Source: Sternotherus odoratus
Taxonomy: Eukaryota > Chordata > Testudines > Kinosternidae
Direction of reading: 5' to 3'
DNA length: 64,000 bases
Assembly: GCA_032164245.1 (NCBI GenBank)
Contig: JAVMKO010000001.1
Coordinates: 17,273,603 to 17,337,602 of the forward strand
A model generated the notes under the pieces. The model was not told where the DNA came from. It did not search any database and saw only the letters and a program-made list of their open reading frames with translations. Made by a program: the position numbers and the translations under genes. Positions 36,137 through 47,164 of the stretch are shown in pieces. Positions within the stretch are counted from its first letter, which is position 1; each line of letters begins with the position of its first letter.

Positions 36137-36788
36137 TTATAGAGGGAAAAGACCTTGTCAACAGTTTGATCCCCCTGGTAAATGCAACATTCTTTGTTGT
36201 TCTACTTTTATAGTATTTTGTCTAGTCTAGTTTTAAAAATGCACCTATCTCCCCAAGGTACAGCCTAATAGATCTTGCTAACGGTTAATTTTACCAATAC
36301 TGAGCCTTATTTTTGTCTTTCTTAATTTGTACTCTTCTAATGATACCTCCTTTTTTCTGAACAGCTCTGTTCTCTGAGTCTATGGTGTTTTCTCAGGCCA
36401 TAGGCCTAAACCAAAAACCTGAATCCAAATTCTCCCAAATTGAAGGCAAGTTTTGATCCAGGCCCAAACTTGCTGTTTCACTATTTATTGTGTACAGCCC
36501 TAAATAGTTGTAGGATGTTATTTTGTCCTACACTTAGTTGTTGTTAAGCCAAACAATGCATTTGGGACTCTAAAAATCATGCTCCTATGTCAATCCCTCA
36601 GGTTCTCTGACATTTTCCCCATTTCCTTCAGTCTGTCAGTATTTTTTTTTTAATTGAGAGCTGTTAGATTATGAAACAGTCTTGTCCAATTAATGTTATT
36701 ACATTTACATGGATTGGAGATAAAGCCTCATGACTGGGCATTCACTGAGTCTTGTTTTTCATTAATTAGTATTATTATTATCACCCCT

Positions 36789-38261
36789 TGTGAAGGTGTG
36801 AGCCTGCCCCGGGGGCGCCCCCTGCTGGTGCTCAGGGGGAATTAGCGTCTCTCCAGCTTTCGGGACGCCCTCTGGCGGGTGGTCTCTACGTTTACTCGGG
36901 CAAGCTGCGTCCGGCCGGTGCTCCCTCCACCGTCCCGCAGCTTGTGGGCTCTGCTCTGACTCCTTCACCTCGGTCGTCAGTACTAACGTGAGTTCTATGG
37001 GGGAGCTGGCTCTGGCCGGGGCTTCACCCTGGTAGCCAGTACACCCAAGCTCTCTTTCTCTCCCTCTCTCTCTCTGAGTTGGCTGGCTCTGGCCGGGGTC
37101 TTCACCCTGGTTCCAGTGCCCACAGTCTCTCTCTTATAAGGTTAGCTGGCTCTGGCCGGGGTCTTCACCCTGGCAGCCAGAGCATACAGTCTCTCTCTAG
37201 AAGGCAGCTGGCTCTGGCCGGGTCTTCACCCTGGCAGCCAGTGCATACAGTCTTTCTCTATAGGTTAGCCGGCTCTGGCCGGGGTCTTCACCCTGGCAGC
37301 CAGTATACACAGTCTCTCTCTAGAAGGTAGCTGGCTCTGGCCGGGGTCTTCACCCTGGCAGCCAGTATACACAGTCTCTCTCTAGAAGGTAGCTGGCTCT
37401 GGCCGGGGTCTTCCCCTGGCAGCCAGTGCATACAGTCTTTCTCTATAGGTTAGCTGGCTCTGGCCGGGGTCTTCACCCTGGCAGCCAGTATACACAGTCT
37501 CTCTCTAGAAGGTAGCTGGCTCTGGCCGGGGTCTTCACCCTGGCAGCCAGTGCATGCAGTCTTTCTCTATAGGTTAGCTGGCTCTGGCCGGGGTCTTCAC
37601 CCTGGCAGCCAGTATACAGTCTCTCTCTAGAAGGCAGCTGGCTCTGGCCGGGGTCTTCACCCTGGCAGCCAGTGCATACAGTCTTTCTCTATAGGTTAGC
37701 TGGCTCTGGCCGGGGTCTTCCCCCTGGCTCCACTCACCCCCTGGGTCAGTCGTCAGGGTCTTGGCCCTCGGGGGTCCAGTCCATCCCCGGTGCCTCGGGG
37801 TAAACGGCCGCTGGGACTCCCGGCCAGTCGTCTGTGGCCGTGGAGGAGAAGGTGGCCGTCGGTAGCTCGGGCTCACGGGCGGCCCCGGCGGGACCTGCTG
37901 CTATGGGGACTCCGGGCCAAGTGTCTGCTGCCGCAGGGGCCTCCGAGTCCGAGGACTCGGGGCCGTTATCTTCAGCCGCGGGGTATGATGCTGCCGGAAC
38001 CCCGAGCCAGTTGTCCTCAAGCGCGGGGTCAGGGGCGTCACTCCACTCAGCGTCCCAGCGGGGGGGCAGCCAGTCCCTCCGCGGGCTTCCCCCGTGCTCC
38101 TGTCTGGCCCCCTCTCGGCGGCCGGCCCCGCCTTTTCTACTTCCGGGTCCCTGATTGCCCTTCCGGGGCAGGGGGCGGGGCCACCGCGGCTCCGCCCGCC
38201 ATTTTGAGTCTCCGGTCGGGTCGCTCTCCTGCTCGGAGGGGACCCACGGGGGCCCACTACA
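36789..38261. mobile_element. Solo LTR, family member 3, with minisatellite and CpG-rich end
   Basis: It starts TGTGAAGGTGTGAGCC and ends GGCCCACTACA, flanked by CCCCT on both sides (36784-36788 and 38262-38266), a 5-bp duplication typical of LTR retroelements. The first 130 bp share CCCCCTGCTGGTG, GGAATTAGC, CCAGCTTTCGG and CGCCCTCTGGCGGG blocks with the LTRs at 13810 and 22274. A 60-bp tandem array fills 37000-37735, and 37740-38250 is very rich in CpG. It interrupts an ancient TATTATT repeat (36765-36788 plus 38262-38370). No gag, pol or env remnant. Confidence 0.82.
37000..37735. repeat. 60-bp minisatellite, about 12 units, dimeric order
   Basis: Every unit starts GCTGGCTCTGGCCGGGG and has TCTTCACCCTGGCAGCCAG. 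Units end alternately in CAGTCTTTCTCTATAGGTTA or CAGTCTCTCTCTAGAAGGTA, so most of the array is a roughly 120-bp dimer repeat. Confidence 0.92.
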
Positions 38262-38370
38262 CCCCTATTATTTATTATTGCTATAGAGCCCAAAGGCCCT
38301 GCTGTGCTAGGTGCTGTACTTACACACGCAAAACACAATCTCTGTCCCGGGGAGCCCACAAGACAAGATG
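38262..38370 (+). repeat. Ancient interspersed repeat, right half split by the LTR
   Basis: TATTATTTATTATTGC, then CCCTGCTGTGCTAGGTGCTG and TCTCTGTCCCGGGGAGCCCA match the head of the family also at 6770, 39262 and 47165. The left piece, TAGTATTATTATTATCA, is just before the LTR. Confidence 0.65.
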
Positions 38371-39261
38371 TCATTTTTGCCATGTTGGCTCCCCATGTTT
38401 GGTTGGTTGGTTCATTGGGTCCCCTGTTCAGGTTAGGGCTTGAGCAAACAGGACCTCGTTCGGCTACTTCTCTCCTCATCTCTGTTGCCCTGAGCTTTTG
38501 CCAGGAAACTTTCTTTGCTCCCAGCTGCTAGCTACACGCCAGCTGCATGAGCTCTTACTTCTCTGAGCCCCTATGGCTTTGCCCAGGGGTGGAGGGAAAG
38601 AAAGAGGGTGGTTCTCAGGGCCTCATGCCATAGAAGGCAGTTTGCCTTCAGAGACCTGCTCTTCAAGTCTAAGAACGGGAGGCAGGGCTCACCTTGTATG
38701 GCCACATTCCTGTCCCACTGCTGCCTCCCCTCCTCCCCTCTGGCATCCTGGAAGGCAGTAAAACCTCTTCACCTGAGTAATTTAAAACTGTACTGTCAAA
38801 GTAGGGACCAGTTTTGCACCATTGTCTCAGGACACTTGCCATGTATTGATGTGAGGCAGAAGAGCTGTTCAAGTTCTAGAGGGAGCAGACAATATAGAGA
38901 CCAATTTACTGACCCATGAAAATAAATTCTGCCACTAGAAGATCACTCTTCTCTCACCGAACATATTCTATTCCAACATACTTTTAAATCTTGTAAAAAC
39001 TAGGTCCACAAGTTAATGCGTCTCCAGAACAGTTTTATCTTGCGTGACCGACAACTGTTTAGCAGAACAGCAAATGTCCCTCCGACCTTGTCAGCAAATG
39101 TAGAGGTCAGACCTTTCACTTGGATGAACCCTACTTGAACAAATGATTTAATATATTCAGTACAAGCATGTTTTCCTTCTGCATCTGACATGCATTTCCC
39201 TTTTCCATACATTACTGAATTTATTATGATCACTACCAAGAAAACTCCCTCTCTGTATGAA

Positions 39262-39440
39262 ATCTTTATTGCTATTTATTATTTGTGTTACAGTGCAGCA
39301 CCTAGGAACCCCAAGCAAGGATCAAGGCCCCATTGTGCTAGGCCCTGCACAGACATGTAACAGTCCCTCCCCCAGTGAGATCACAGGTCAGACGGTGCAA
39401 CAGGGGCTAGTTGCAGGAAAACTGGGTGGGGATAATTTGG
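39262..39440 (+). repeat. Ancient interspersed repeat, short copy
   Basis: TATTGCTATTTATTATTTGT, GCAGCACCTAGGAACCCC, GGCCCCATTGTGCTAGGC and ACAGTCCCTCCCCCAG follow the family order. Confidence 0.65.
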
Positions 39441-40914
39441 GAGGATGTGATAGTTGGAAAGTAAATGCAGTTTAACACACTACTTGCCTAACCCATGCCA
39501 GCTGGGAGCAATTTGTAGGTATTGTGAGGTAGGTTTTAAGGAGGGATTTAATAGAGGATAAGGCTTTATGAAGTTTGACAGGGAGATTTTCTCCTGCATG
39601 GGAAAAGCAGCATGGGATACAGTGCAGAGATTATAGAGGGAAGATCCTTGTCAATTCTCTGTTCATCTCTCTAAAACCACAATCATAATTGATACTAAAG
39701 GTCAATTGTTTGGCAGTTGCAGCTGCGTCAAAGTAATGAACAGTTATTGAGATTGAACCCTGACAGCTTTATCTCCAGATTAGGGTCAAACCACTTTGGC
39801 AAAGCAATGTTAGGGAGTCTTGTACTCCGCATGCATGCAAAGCTAAGAACCTTGCATGAGTCCAAAGCACACTCCTTTTTATTAAAAACAAGCTCACAAT
39901 AGTTAAAGTAATAACATACAGAGCATCACTTAGGTCTTGCTGATACTAATTAGCTGCTTTAAAAAGTTGAGTCTTAGCCAGTTTTTTTTATGAGCAAGGA
40001 AATGTACAGTAATGCTATACATTGGACTATTGTGGGGTACACCCTCAATGGAAAATATTTAAAGCTGTGTACTGATCTTTAGGATTTGTATGAATTATTC
40101 TGGACATATGCAGTTCTGTCCAGAATGAATGCAAATCAGTATGTGTAGCTGAAACTCCAATCATTTCATTCGTTCTCTTCAAATTGGAGTAAACTCTGCA
40201 GGCTTTACTCTGGCAATATTCTTATTAAGCCAAGCGGCTTTGATACCCACTGAGGTTGTGGGGCAGGTTGTTCAGTTTTTTTAACAGTTAATCTGGATTT
40301 ACTCTGTTGTAAATTAAAAGGGATTCCGGCCCATTGGCTGGAGAGGAACTGTCATGAGATTAGCCCCCAAATCATGACATTTAAAATATGATATTGTGTC
40401 ATATCAGTCTATTGATTTGTGAACTCTCCTTCCCATCCCCAGGGTGTGTGCATGTGACAATTAGTGCTGCCCACTCTCCAACTGGATAAGGGAATTTTTG
40501 GCCTCTGCTGCACAAGCTCTCACACCCACAGCTGCCCATCTCCTTCCCAGCAATTAATCTTGTCCTCTAATCCCCCATTAGTTCTGTCCCCATCCAACTC
40601 CCCCCAAACCCCATCATCACCATCCTATCAATTTGGCCCCCTACCCCACTGACCTCTCACACACTGCCCTCAGCTCATCCTCTCAGCACTCACCCCATCT
40701 GCTCAGAAACCACCATCAGTACAGCCCCACCCCATCAGTTCTCACCCTCCTATCTTCAGCCCCCCTGCAGCCCTCTGCCAGCCTCACCTCTGCTCCTCAG
40801 GCTTTGGGGGGATGCAGTGGGGTTCCCACTCCCACTTCCCAGGCTGGCAGGGGATCAGCTGCCTGGGGCTGACAGCTGGATCCCCAGCTGTGCCTGGGGC
40901 AGCTGACAGGATTT

Positions 40915-41250
40915 CAAAGTAAAATTCAAGGTCCCTTTTCAACTAACAGTGCGCAGACACTGTGCTGTTGCAGTGCTGTAAAAAACCCACTCGATCTGAG
41001 GTATTCAGCCTTCTGCGCTGGGGATACAGCGATGCAGTGCAAGTGTAGACACCCTGGTCAATTACAGGCCCCGCTCTGCACCCTTCTAATAGCCCTGGTC
41101 TCTGACTGTTTGAATTCAGCCTCCAGGTGCTGAGCCTCAGTGGTCCAGCCCTGAGTGAAGCTTTCACCCTTCCCTTCACAAATATGATGGAGTGTACAGC
41201 ACGCGGCTATAAGCATAGGAATATTGTCACTGGCCAGGGTCCACCCACCT
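40915..41250 (-). pseudogene. PIF/Harbinger transposase remnant, C-terminal part
   Basis: On the - strand, 41058-41282 reads through LASDNIPMLIAACCTLHHIC and GKGESFTQGWTTEAQHLEAE. The DNIPMLIAACCTLHHIC phrase matches the conserved C-terminal end of the PIF/Harbinger nuclease (ACC-LHN-C pattern), with the usual Asn changed to His. The first residues of that ORF come from an expanded C-run and are not transposase. Upstream catalytic parts are absent. The left side includes GATGCAGTGCAAGTGTAGACA, reminiscent of Harbinger ends. Confidence 0.72.
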
Positions 41251-41317
41251 TGACCCCCCCCCCCCTCCTGAGACCTTCCCACCCTAACTGTCCTGATTTT
41301 AGGGTCTTTTTCTTATA

Positions 41318-41634
41318 CAGAGACTCTGGAGTATCCAGGATTGGGTTAACCAGGTTGTGGATTAACCAAAATGTAAAAAAAAAACCCAAAACGCATAACT
41401 CGCAGGGCCGGCTCTGGCTTTGTTGCTGCCTGAAACACACAAAAAAAACCAACAACCAAAAAAAAAACCCACCAGCGCGCAGGGCAGCCAGTGAACCAAC
41501 ACCCCTCCCCCCGGTGCAGGGTGGCTGCTGAACCAAACTCCCCCACCCCATATTTTGTATGGATGGTGATTATCCAGGATTTTATTAACCAGGATTATTT
41601 TTCCCTATCATCCTGGATAATCAAGAGTCTACTG
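41318..41634. mobile_element. Tigger-like (pogo) non-autonomous element, copy 1
   Basis: Termini CAGAGACTCTGGAGTATCCAG and the reverse of GGATAATCAAGAGTCTACTG, flanked by TA on both sides (41316-41317 and 41635-41636). The ATTAACC and GATTATCC motifs near both ends recall Tigger families. The interior has A-runs and a GCAGGG...GAACCAA repeat. Confidence 0.75.
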
Positions 41635-42850
41635 TACAGGCTTCTATTACACTGTACGCCCCGTCCCAATTTTTCACATTTGCTCTCAGGTCACTCTATG
41701 TACACACCAAATTTTCAGTGCATGTCACTGTGGGCCTGTCTCCATTGACTTCAAACATGCTGTCAATTTATCAAACTGTTCTTTCTGAGCTAGCTATCAT
41801 TTATATTCATTTACTTCACTACGTATTAAGTCAGTTAAACTTAGAATCATGGGACCTGCTCCTGTTTTCACTTACACTAAGGCAAAACAACTAACTTCAA
41901 TGACTTCATTGGAGTTCTTCTGACAAATAAGTGGGGTCAGTGAGAGGCAAATGATGTTCATAAGATGGGTATGAATTATGCCCTCTTAAGACATCCGGGT
42001 CTGCTTTCCTGCCGGTGTAGCCCTGCCCCAACGAGCTCTTGATTTAGACTCAGATGGAGAGCACTACAGGACAGTGTAATAGGGCACAAAGATGGTGCGG
42101 GAGGTGGTTGCTTTCAATGGAATGTGTTGTACACTGGACAGATTTTTAATGTGCTTTCGGAAGGAAAGTGAGGGAGCTTTTATGCAGGCTAATTAGGAAG
42201 CTGTTCCACGTGTTTGGAGTGATGTGGACAAATTTAGGGTCAAGCGAAGATAACAATGGTAGCTGTCACTTACATGCAGCCCGGACTCCAGCCAGGAATT
42301 TTCCTGATGAGTTGGTCCAATCTGTGCTATACACTGATCAGCTGGCCACTCTCTCCTAGATCCCTAGCCCTGATCTAGGGAAAGTGTCTGCTCTGTGCTC
42401 AACTCACTCTGCCTGCCTGCTGTAATGAAGGCAGGCTGCAGATGTTACCTCTCCTGGTCATGACCCAGCAGCCTGAGCTGTCTGGTTGAGCTGACCTCAG
42501 AGAAATTATCTCCTTAGTTGTAAGAAAGAGACAGATGTTCCCTCTCTCCCCCTCACTTACTGGGAATGGAGAGATGGGAGAATTCATGGCCCTGCATGGA
42601 ACTAAGCAGGGGAAACATAGTCTGCTGCCATCCCCTCAGAAAGAGCCCTGGAAGAGTTGCTGCATGAAGAGACAGGAGCAGGAATAGTAATGGCTGCAGT
42701 TACTAGCACACAAAGCAAGGCTGTTATTGGAGCATCACATGATGCCAGGGGAAGATGTCAAAGCTAGACAATTCTGTGGCAAGAGGCCCAGGAGAGGGGG
42801 GGAGAGGAACCAAGGCGATAAGGATATTTTTGTACCTGGTTTTTATTCTG

Positions 42851-42960
42851 TAAAATAGAGTTAAGAACTTACTTTACCTTCCACACAGGATTGTTTTGCA
42901 ATTTAGTTGAAGGCTGCAAAGTGCTATGATATTCATCAGTAAATAGGGCTCTGTAAATTC
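42851..42960 (+). repeat. MIR-like SINE fragment, 3' half
   Basis: CTGTAAAATAGAGTTAAGAA, CACACAGGATTGTTTTGC and GCAAAGTGCTATGATATTCA follow MIR order in the sense direction. Confidence 0.5.
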
Positions 42961-43902
42961 TGGGTCATTCTGTCTATAGATAGAGGCTTTTCTGACCTGC
43001 CTTCTGTGGTGCTAGTCCGGATTTTGGAAGTTGTTTGCAAAACAGTGAGCACTCAGTTTGCTCTCTCACCTGTTAAAAAATTCTATTTAAGATCCATGAA
43101 AATGTCCCACTGATGAGAGCTCGATTGCAATTAATGTTCATTAGTCTAATCCAGAGGAATGTCACATGATGAAGTTTGGATTAGCCGATGAGAAGTGCTT
43201 TATAAGTGCTAATTATTATGACAACACAAGAATCCATCCTGAAGCTCTTGTGTTATTTGCAAAAGGAAGGACCGTTCTCCAGGAATGATGATGTGGCACA
43301 AGGCTGCTGTCCTTGTCTAATGTTGCAAGTAGCTACATGCCCTCCTTAGCCACAGCATAACAGTTAATTCTTTAAGTACTGCATAATATGTGAGGGAAAT
43401 TGAGGGAAATGCTAGTATTTCTGGAATCTCTGCTTTTGAACCTCCCCGTGTCAGCACCACATAGAATCTGCATCAGCATTGCCTAATATCAAATCTGCTA
43501 TAGAAGTATGAGTCACAGTCATTGTTAATTAGACAGAAGAGAGACTGTACTGGAGACAAAGATGGCAATAGTTCACAGAGCACAGACACCAACTGCCCCA
43601 GCTGCTTCTCAAAACTTCCCAGCACCACCTGCAAGGTAGACTCTTCCCCATGATCTGGAAGGAATACCCCAGCAATGGAAGAATAGTCTTTCTGTGGCCT
43701 TACATGAAGGTTTCTTGTTAGTTAATAAATATCTGGCTATTGATAAATAAAATAAAATGCTTCAGGATATTTAACTTCAAAAAATCACTGTAAGAAAGTC
43801 AGGAGGCCAGTTCTGCTGAGCTCCTTATGAAACATGGCCAGCCACTTCAGCTCTGCGGCTACCTACAGACCTCTTCTAGGCCTTTATTAGGAAGTTTATG
43901 TG

Positions 43903-44499
43903 TAAGGCTACCATTTAGTCATGGGTATTTTTAGTACAAGTCATGGACGGGTCACAGGAGGTGAATTTTTCCTTATTGCCTATGACCTGTCTATGACTTG
44001 TACTAAAAACACTTATGACTAAATCTTAGGTGCTCTGTACAGCCCAGGGGTGCTGCTGCTGCTCTGGGGGCCCCCGGGGTGCTGCTGCAGTTCTGGGGGT
44101 CCCCGGGGTGATGTTGCTTCTCTGGAGAGCTCTGGGTGCTGCTGCTGCTCTCGGGGGAGCTCTCCAAGGTGCCACAGCTACTCTGGGGGGAGCCTACCAG
44201 GGTGCCACAGATGCTCTGAGGTGCCGCTGTTTCTCCGGGACCACTGCTCTGGAGCTATGCCCAGCACTGCTGCTTCTCCGGCAGCCCCTGGTGCCAGCTG
44301 CCCAGAGTTGCCTGAGCAGTATCCAATGCAGCCAGCCCCAGGGCCACCTGAGCAGCAGCTGATGTGGCTGGCCCTAGGCCGTCCCAGCACCAAGGCAGAC
44401 TGGGGGTCAGTCACACCAGCTGCTGCAGAAGTCATGGAGGTCCTGGAAAGTCATGGAATCTGGGACTTCTGGGACCTCTGTGCCAGATTTGCAGCCTTA
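43903..44499. mobile_element. hAT-like element with hairpin and short tandem repeats
   Basis: The ends TAAGGCTACCATTTAG and the reverse of AAATCTGGCA...GCAGCCTTA share TAAGGCT. The flanks TTTATGTG (43895-43902) and GTTATGTG (44500-44507) match at 7 of 8. An internal hairpin at 43912-44027 has arms starting CATTTAGTCATGGGTATTTT; a GCTGCTGCTCTGGGGG-type tandem region follows. The long ORFs here are repeat translations. Confidence 0.68.
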
Positions 44500-44786
44500 G
44501 TTATGTGTTATAGACATTGGTTTGTTTACATAATATGCTCTGTAGGGTTTTTTTTTTTGCTTACTTGCTCACATCCTCGTAGTATTTTCTGTTTTTCATC
44601 AGCTGATAATGCTTTCTTCCCGGTCAATTAGATTCTAAAGCATAAATTGCATTTAAGTGCATGCTGAACCCCATTGTCCTCCTCTCATATCCTGTGTGTT
44701 TGTGTTTTGTAGGAGCAATGAAAAATATTGAGGCTATTTGAATAGAATGTGGGATGTGTCCCTGCCATACCAGGCATGCCATACAG

Positions 44787-45098
44787 CAGGGGTAGGCAAC
44801 CTATGGCATGAGTGCCAAAGGCGGCACATGAGCTGATTTTCAGTGGCACTCCCACTGCCTGGGTCCTGGCCACCGGTCGGGGGGGGCTCTGAATTTTAAT
44901 TTAATTTTAAATGAAGCTTCTTAAACATTTTAAAAACCTCATTTACTTTACATACAACAATAGTTTAGTTCTATATTATAGACTTATAGAAAGAGACCGT
45001 CTGAAAACATTAGAATATATTACTGGCACGCAAAACCTTAAATTAGAGTGAATAAATGAAGTCTCAGCATACCACTTCTGAAAGGTGGCCGACCCCTG
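44787..45098. mobile_element. Non-autonomous hAT element with exact 8-bp duplication
   Basis: The left end CAGGGGTAGGCAACCTAT pairs with the reverse of AGGTGGCCGACCCCTG. CCATACAG is on both sides (44779-44786 and 45099-45106). The AT-rich interior with TTAATTTAATTTTAAATGAA is typical of Charlie-related elements in reptiles. It has no intact transposase. Confidence 0.9.
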
Positions 45099-45906
45099 CC
45101 ATACAGTATAGCAGAAGTCAAAGCCCTTTTACATCAAATTTTCAAATCTGTCACTCAGTTGTTAGGAGCAGAGATTCTGATCACAATTTGCTCTATTCTG
45201 AGGATTTGAGATTTTTCCAGCTGGACTATGGTTTGAATGTAGTGAAAAGAATTCCTTACCCTCCTGGTACAGATGTTCTGATGCTGACACAATCCTCACC
45301 TCTGACTATCTGACCCTATCTTTTGACTTGTCAGATGTTTATTATGCTGTCTGAATCAGTCTGCAGGGGAATTCTTTCCCCATTGTACAGTAAACGTGGT
45401 GCAGGTACAATACAACATGACGGAATAGAGCCTCTCTCATTCAAACTGTATCTCAGACTACTTCAAAGTGCTAAATAATGTAATTGCCAAGTTAAATAAT
45501 AGATAATAACTGAGGGAGAGAGAAATGAAGAATAAGGGAGAAAATACATGTTTTCAAATCAAGCTGGAGAGGGCTGGATGGTGGATGAGAGAAAGAAAGG
45601 AAAGCTGCCGTAGTAGGAACCAAGACTAAAGCTTCTGAAGAGAAAGCTTTCACAAAACAGTGCACAAACAGTGGGAATGGATAGAGGAGGCTAATGCTGG
45701 ATGTATAGAGGGAGCAGAGGAAATGAGGAAATATAGATACGGATTTCTGGGAAGAATGAGCCTGATAGTTCTTTGGAATGAGGAATATATTAGTAAAGAA
45801 CTTCCCATTGTAAATATTTCCTATACTGATGTCTAACTCCAGTGAAATGTATGCACTTGGGGCTTTTTCCAAGGCACAATATTAGGGGTCAAAGTTTCAG
45901 AACATT

Positions 45907-46010
45907 GGGCCTGATTGTTCTCTCATCCTGGTTTTACACCAACGTGACTACTAACTTAAATCAAGTTACTCATGATTTACACAGGTGTAAGGGAGAGGAA
46001 AATCAAGCCC
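45907..46010. repeat. Foldback repeat, copy
   Basis: GGGCCTGATTGTTCTCTCAT at the left and the reverse of GAGAGGAAAATCAAGCCCC at the right are complementary, with TTTACACC and GGTGTAA also paired. Confidence 0.6.
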
Positions 46011-46239
46011 CTGGCCTCTATTTGTGCACATGCACTGTGTTACAAAGCCCATTTGCAGTTGGCTCTCAAATGGGTTTGCTTCACATGAATATATTCCGGT
46101 TTCATGCACAAAACTACCCGGTAATGAGTACACACACAAAGTTGTGCATGCATAAAAGAAAGAAGGTGGAGGCCTCCTTTGAAAGGCCACATGTAAGGGC
46201 CACATACTTCTCTAGATCACATATTGAATATCTACAGCA

Positions 46240-46345
46240 TTTGCAAAAACAACGAGGAGTCCTTGTGGCACGATAAAAGGATTAAGGACTCCTCCTTGTT
46301 TTTGCTGATACAGACTAACATAGCTACCACTCTGAAACCTACAGC
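46240..46345. repeat. Inverted pair of retroelement 3' ends
   Basis: GCAAAAACAACGAGGAGTCC (left) and the reverse of GGACTCCTCCTTGTTTTTGC (right) are complementary, with TTGTGGCAC between. It then continues into ACAGACTAACATAGCTACCA, another hallmark of the same reptile repeat family as 24804-24897. Confidence 0.65.
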
Positions 46346-46921
46346 ATTTGCCTCTCCCCTCCCCCACGAAAGATCAAAGAAAGTATGTGGCCCCAAAGCT
46401 ATTTAACTCAGAAGAAAGTCAATGCCTTGTGTCACTTCAGCAGTTAGGAAGTGCACTGTACTGTCTCCCCTTTGCATTTGAAGTGAAACTGGCAATTTTG
46501 AGCAATTTCACAGAGGAAATGAAAAGATTAATGGAATGGAAAGTACAGAACTGTTCAATTGAAGAACGACTATCTGATTGACATGAATGAAAGCAAAAAA
46601 TAAAATAAAAAAAGCCATGGAAAATGCTTATTGTTTTTCAGGTTCTAGGGTACTATTTAGTAAAAACAAACAAAAAACTTCACACAGATTCAAGCACTGA
46701 AGAGAAATGAATCTCTGCAGGGCCTCCTGGAGAATGAAGAACTATGGGAGGAATCAGAGTGACTGGCATCTCAATGCTGCTGTCTAGTGATGTAGAAACT
46801 AGTTTTTTGCCTGAGTGCTCAGACCCCAGAGCAAACTACTCGCAGAGAAGAAACAGACAAGACATGCATTAAAGAAAATCTCTGATACCACTAGAGAAAT
46901 AGCAAATTTCCTTCAACATCA

Positions 46922-47008
46922 AAGGCCAAATTCAGCTCATCTAACTCATGCGGGTATTCCCATTGACGCCAATGGCATATGAGTAAGGGGAGCAGAATTT
47001 GGCCCATA
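46922..47008. repeat. Foldback repeat, clearest copy
   Basis: GGCCAAATTCAGCTCATCTA at the left and the reverse of GGGAGCAGAATTTGGCC at the right are complementary around the centre CATTGACGCCAATGG. Confidence 0.75.
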
Positions 47009-47164
47009 GTTAGCATGTGTGCACAGTGTTTAGTATTCTGCTCTCAGCACTGACTGCGAGGTTGGCTTTTTTTCAAAATCCAAGTTTTAATATCTCTTCC
47101 TCCCTTGTACATTCCATTTTATTCCCCTCCCTCTGCTGGCTTCAGAGCAAAGAGCGCCAATTTC

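Noticed and set aside
37000..37735. Regular repeat array as a CRISPR
   Set aside because: Units abut without unique spacers, the genome is vertebrate, and the array lies in an LTR.
37790..38479. Overlapping long ORFs on both strands (up to 217 residues)
   Set aside because: They lie in the GC-rich end of a solo LTR and read through its boundary; GC-rich sequence lacks stops by composition.
44030..44631. 193-residue and 110-residue ORFs with CCSSGG-type repeats
   Set aside because: They are translations of short tandem repeats within a hAT-like element and cross its right boundary.
45842..46276. 144-residue ORF
   Set aside because: It runs across a foldback repeat and into the retroelement palindrome; no coding character.
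46348..46581. 77-residue ORF as a possible hidden exon
   Set aside because: No recalled homology, no good flanking acceptor and donor in a fitting phase, and it begins in repeat sequence.
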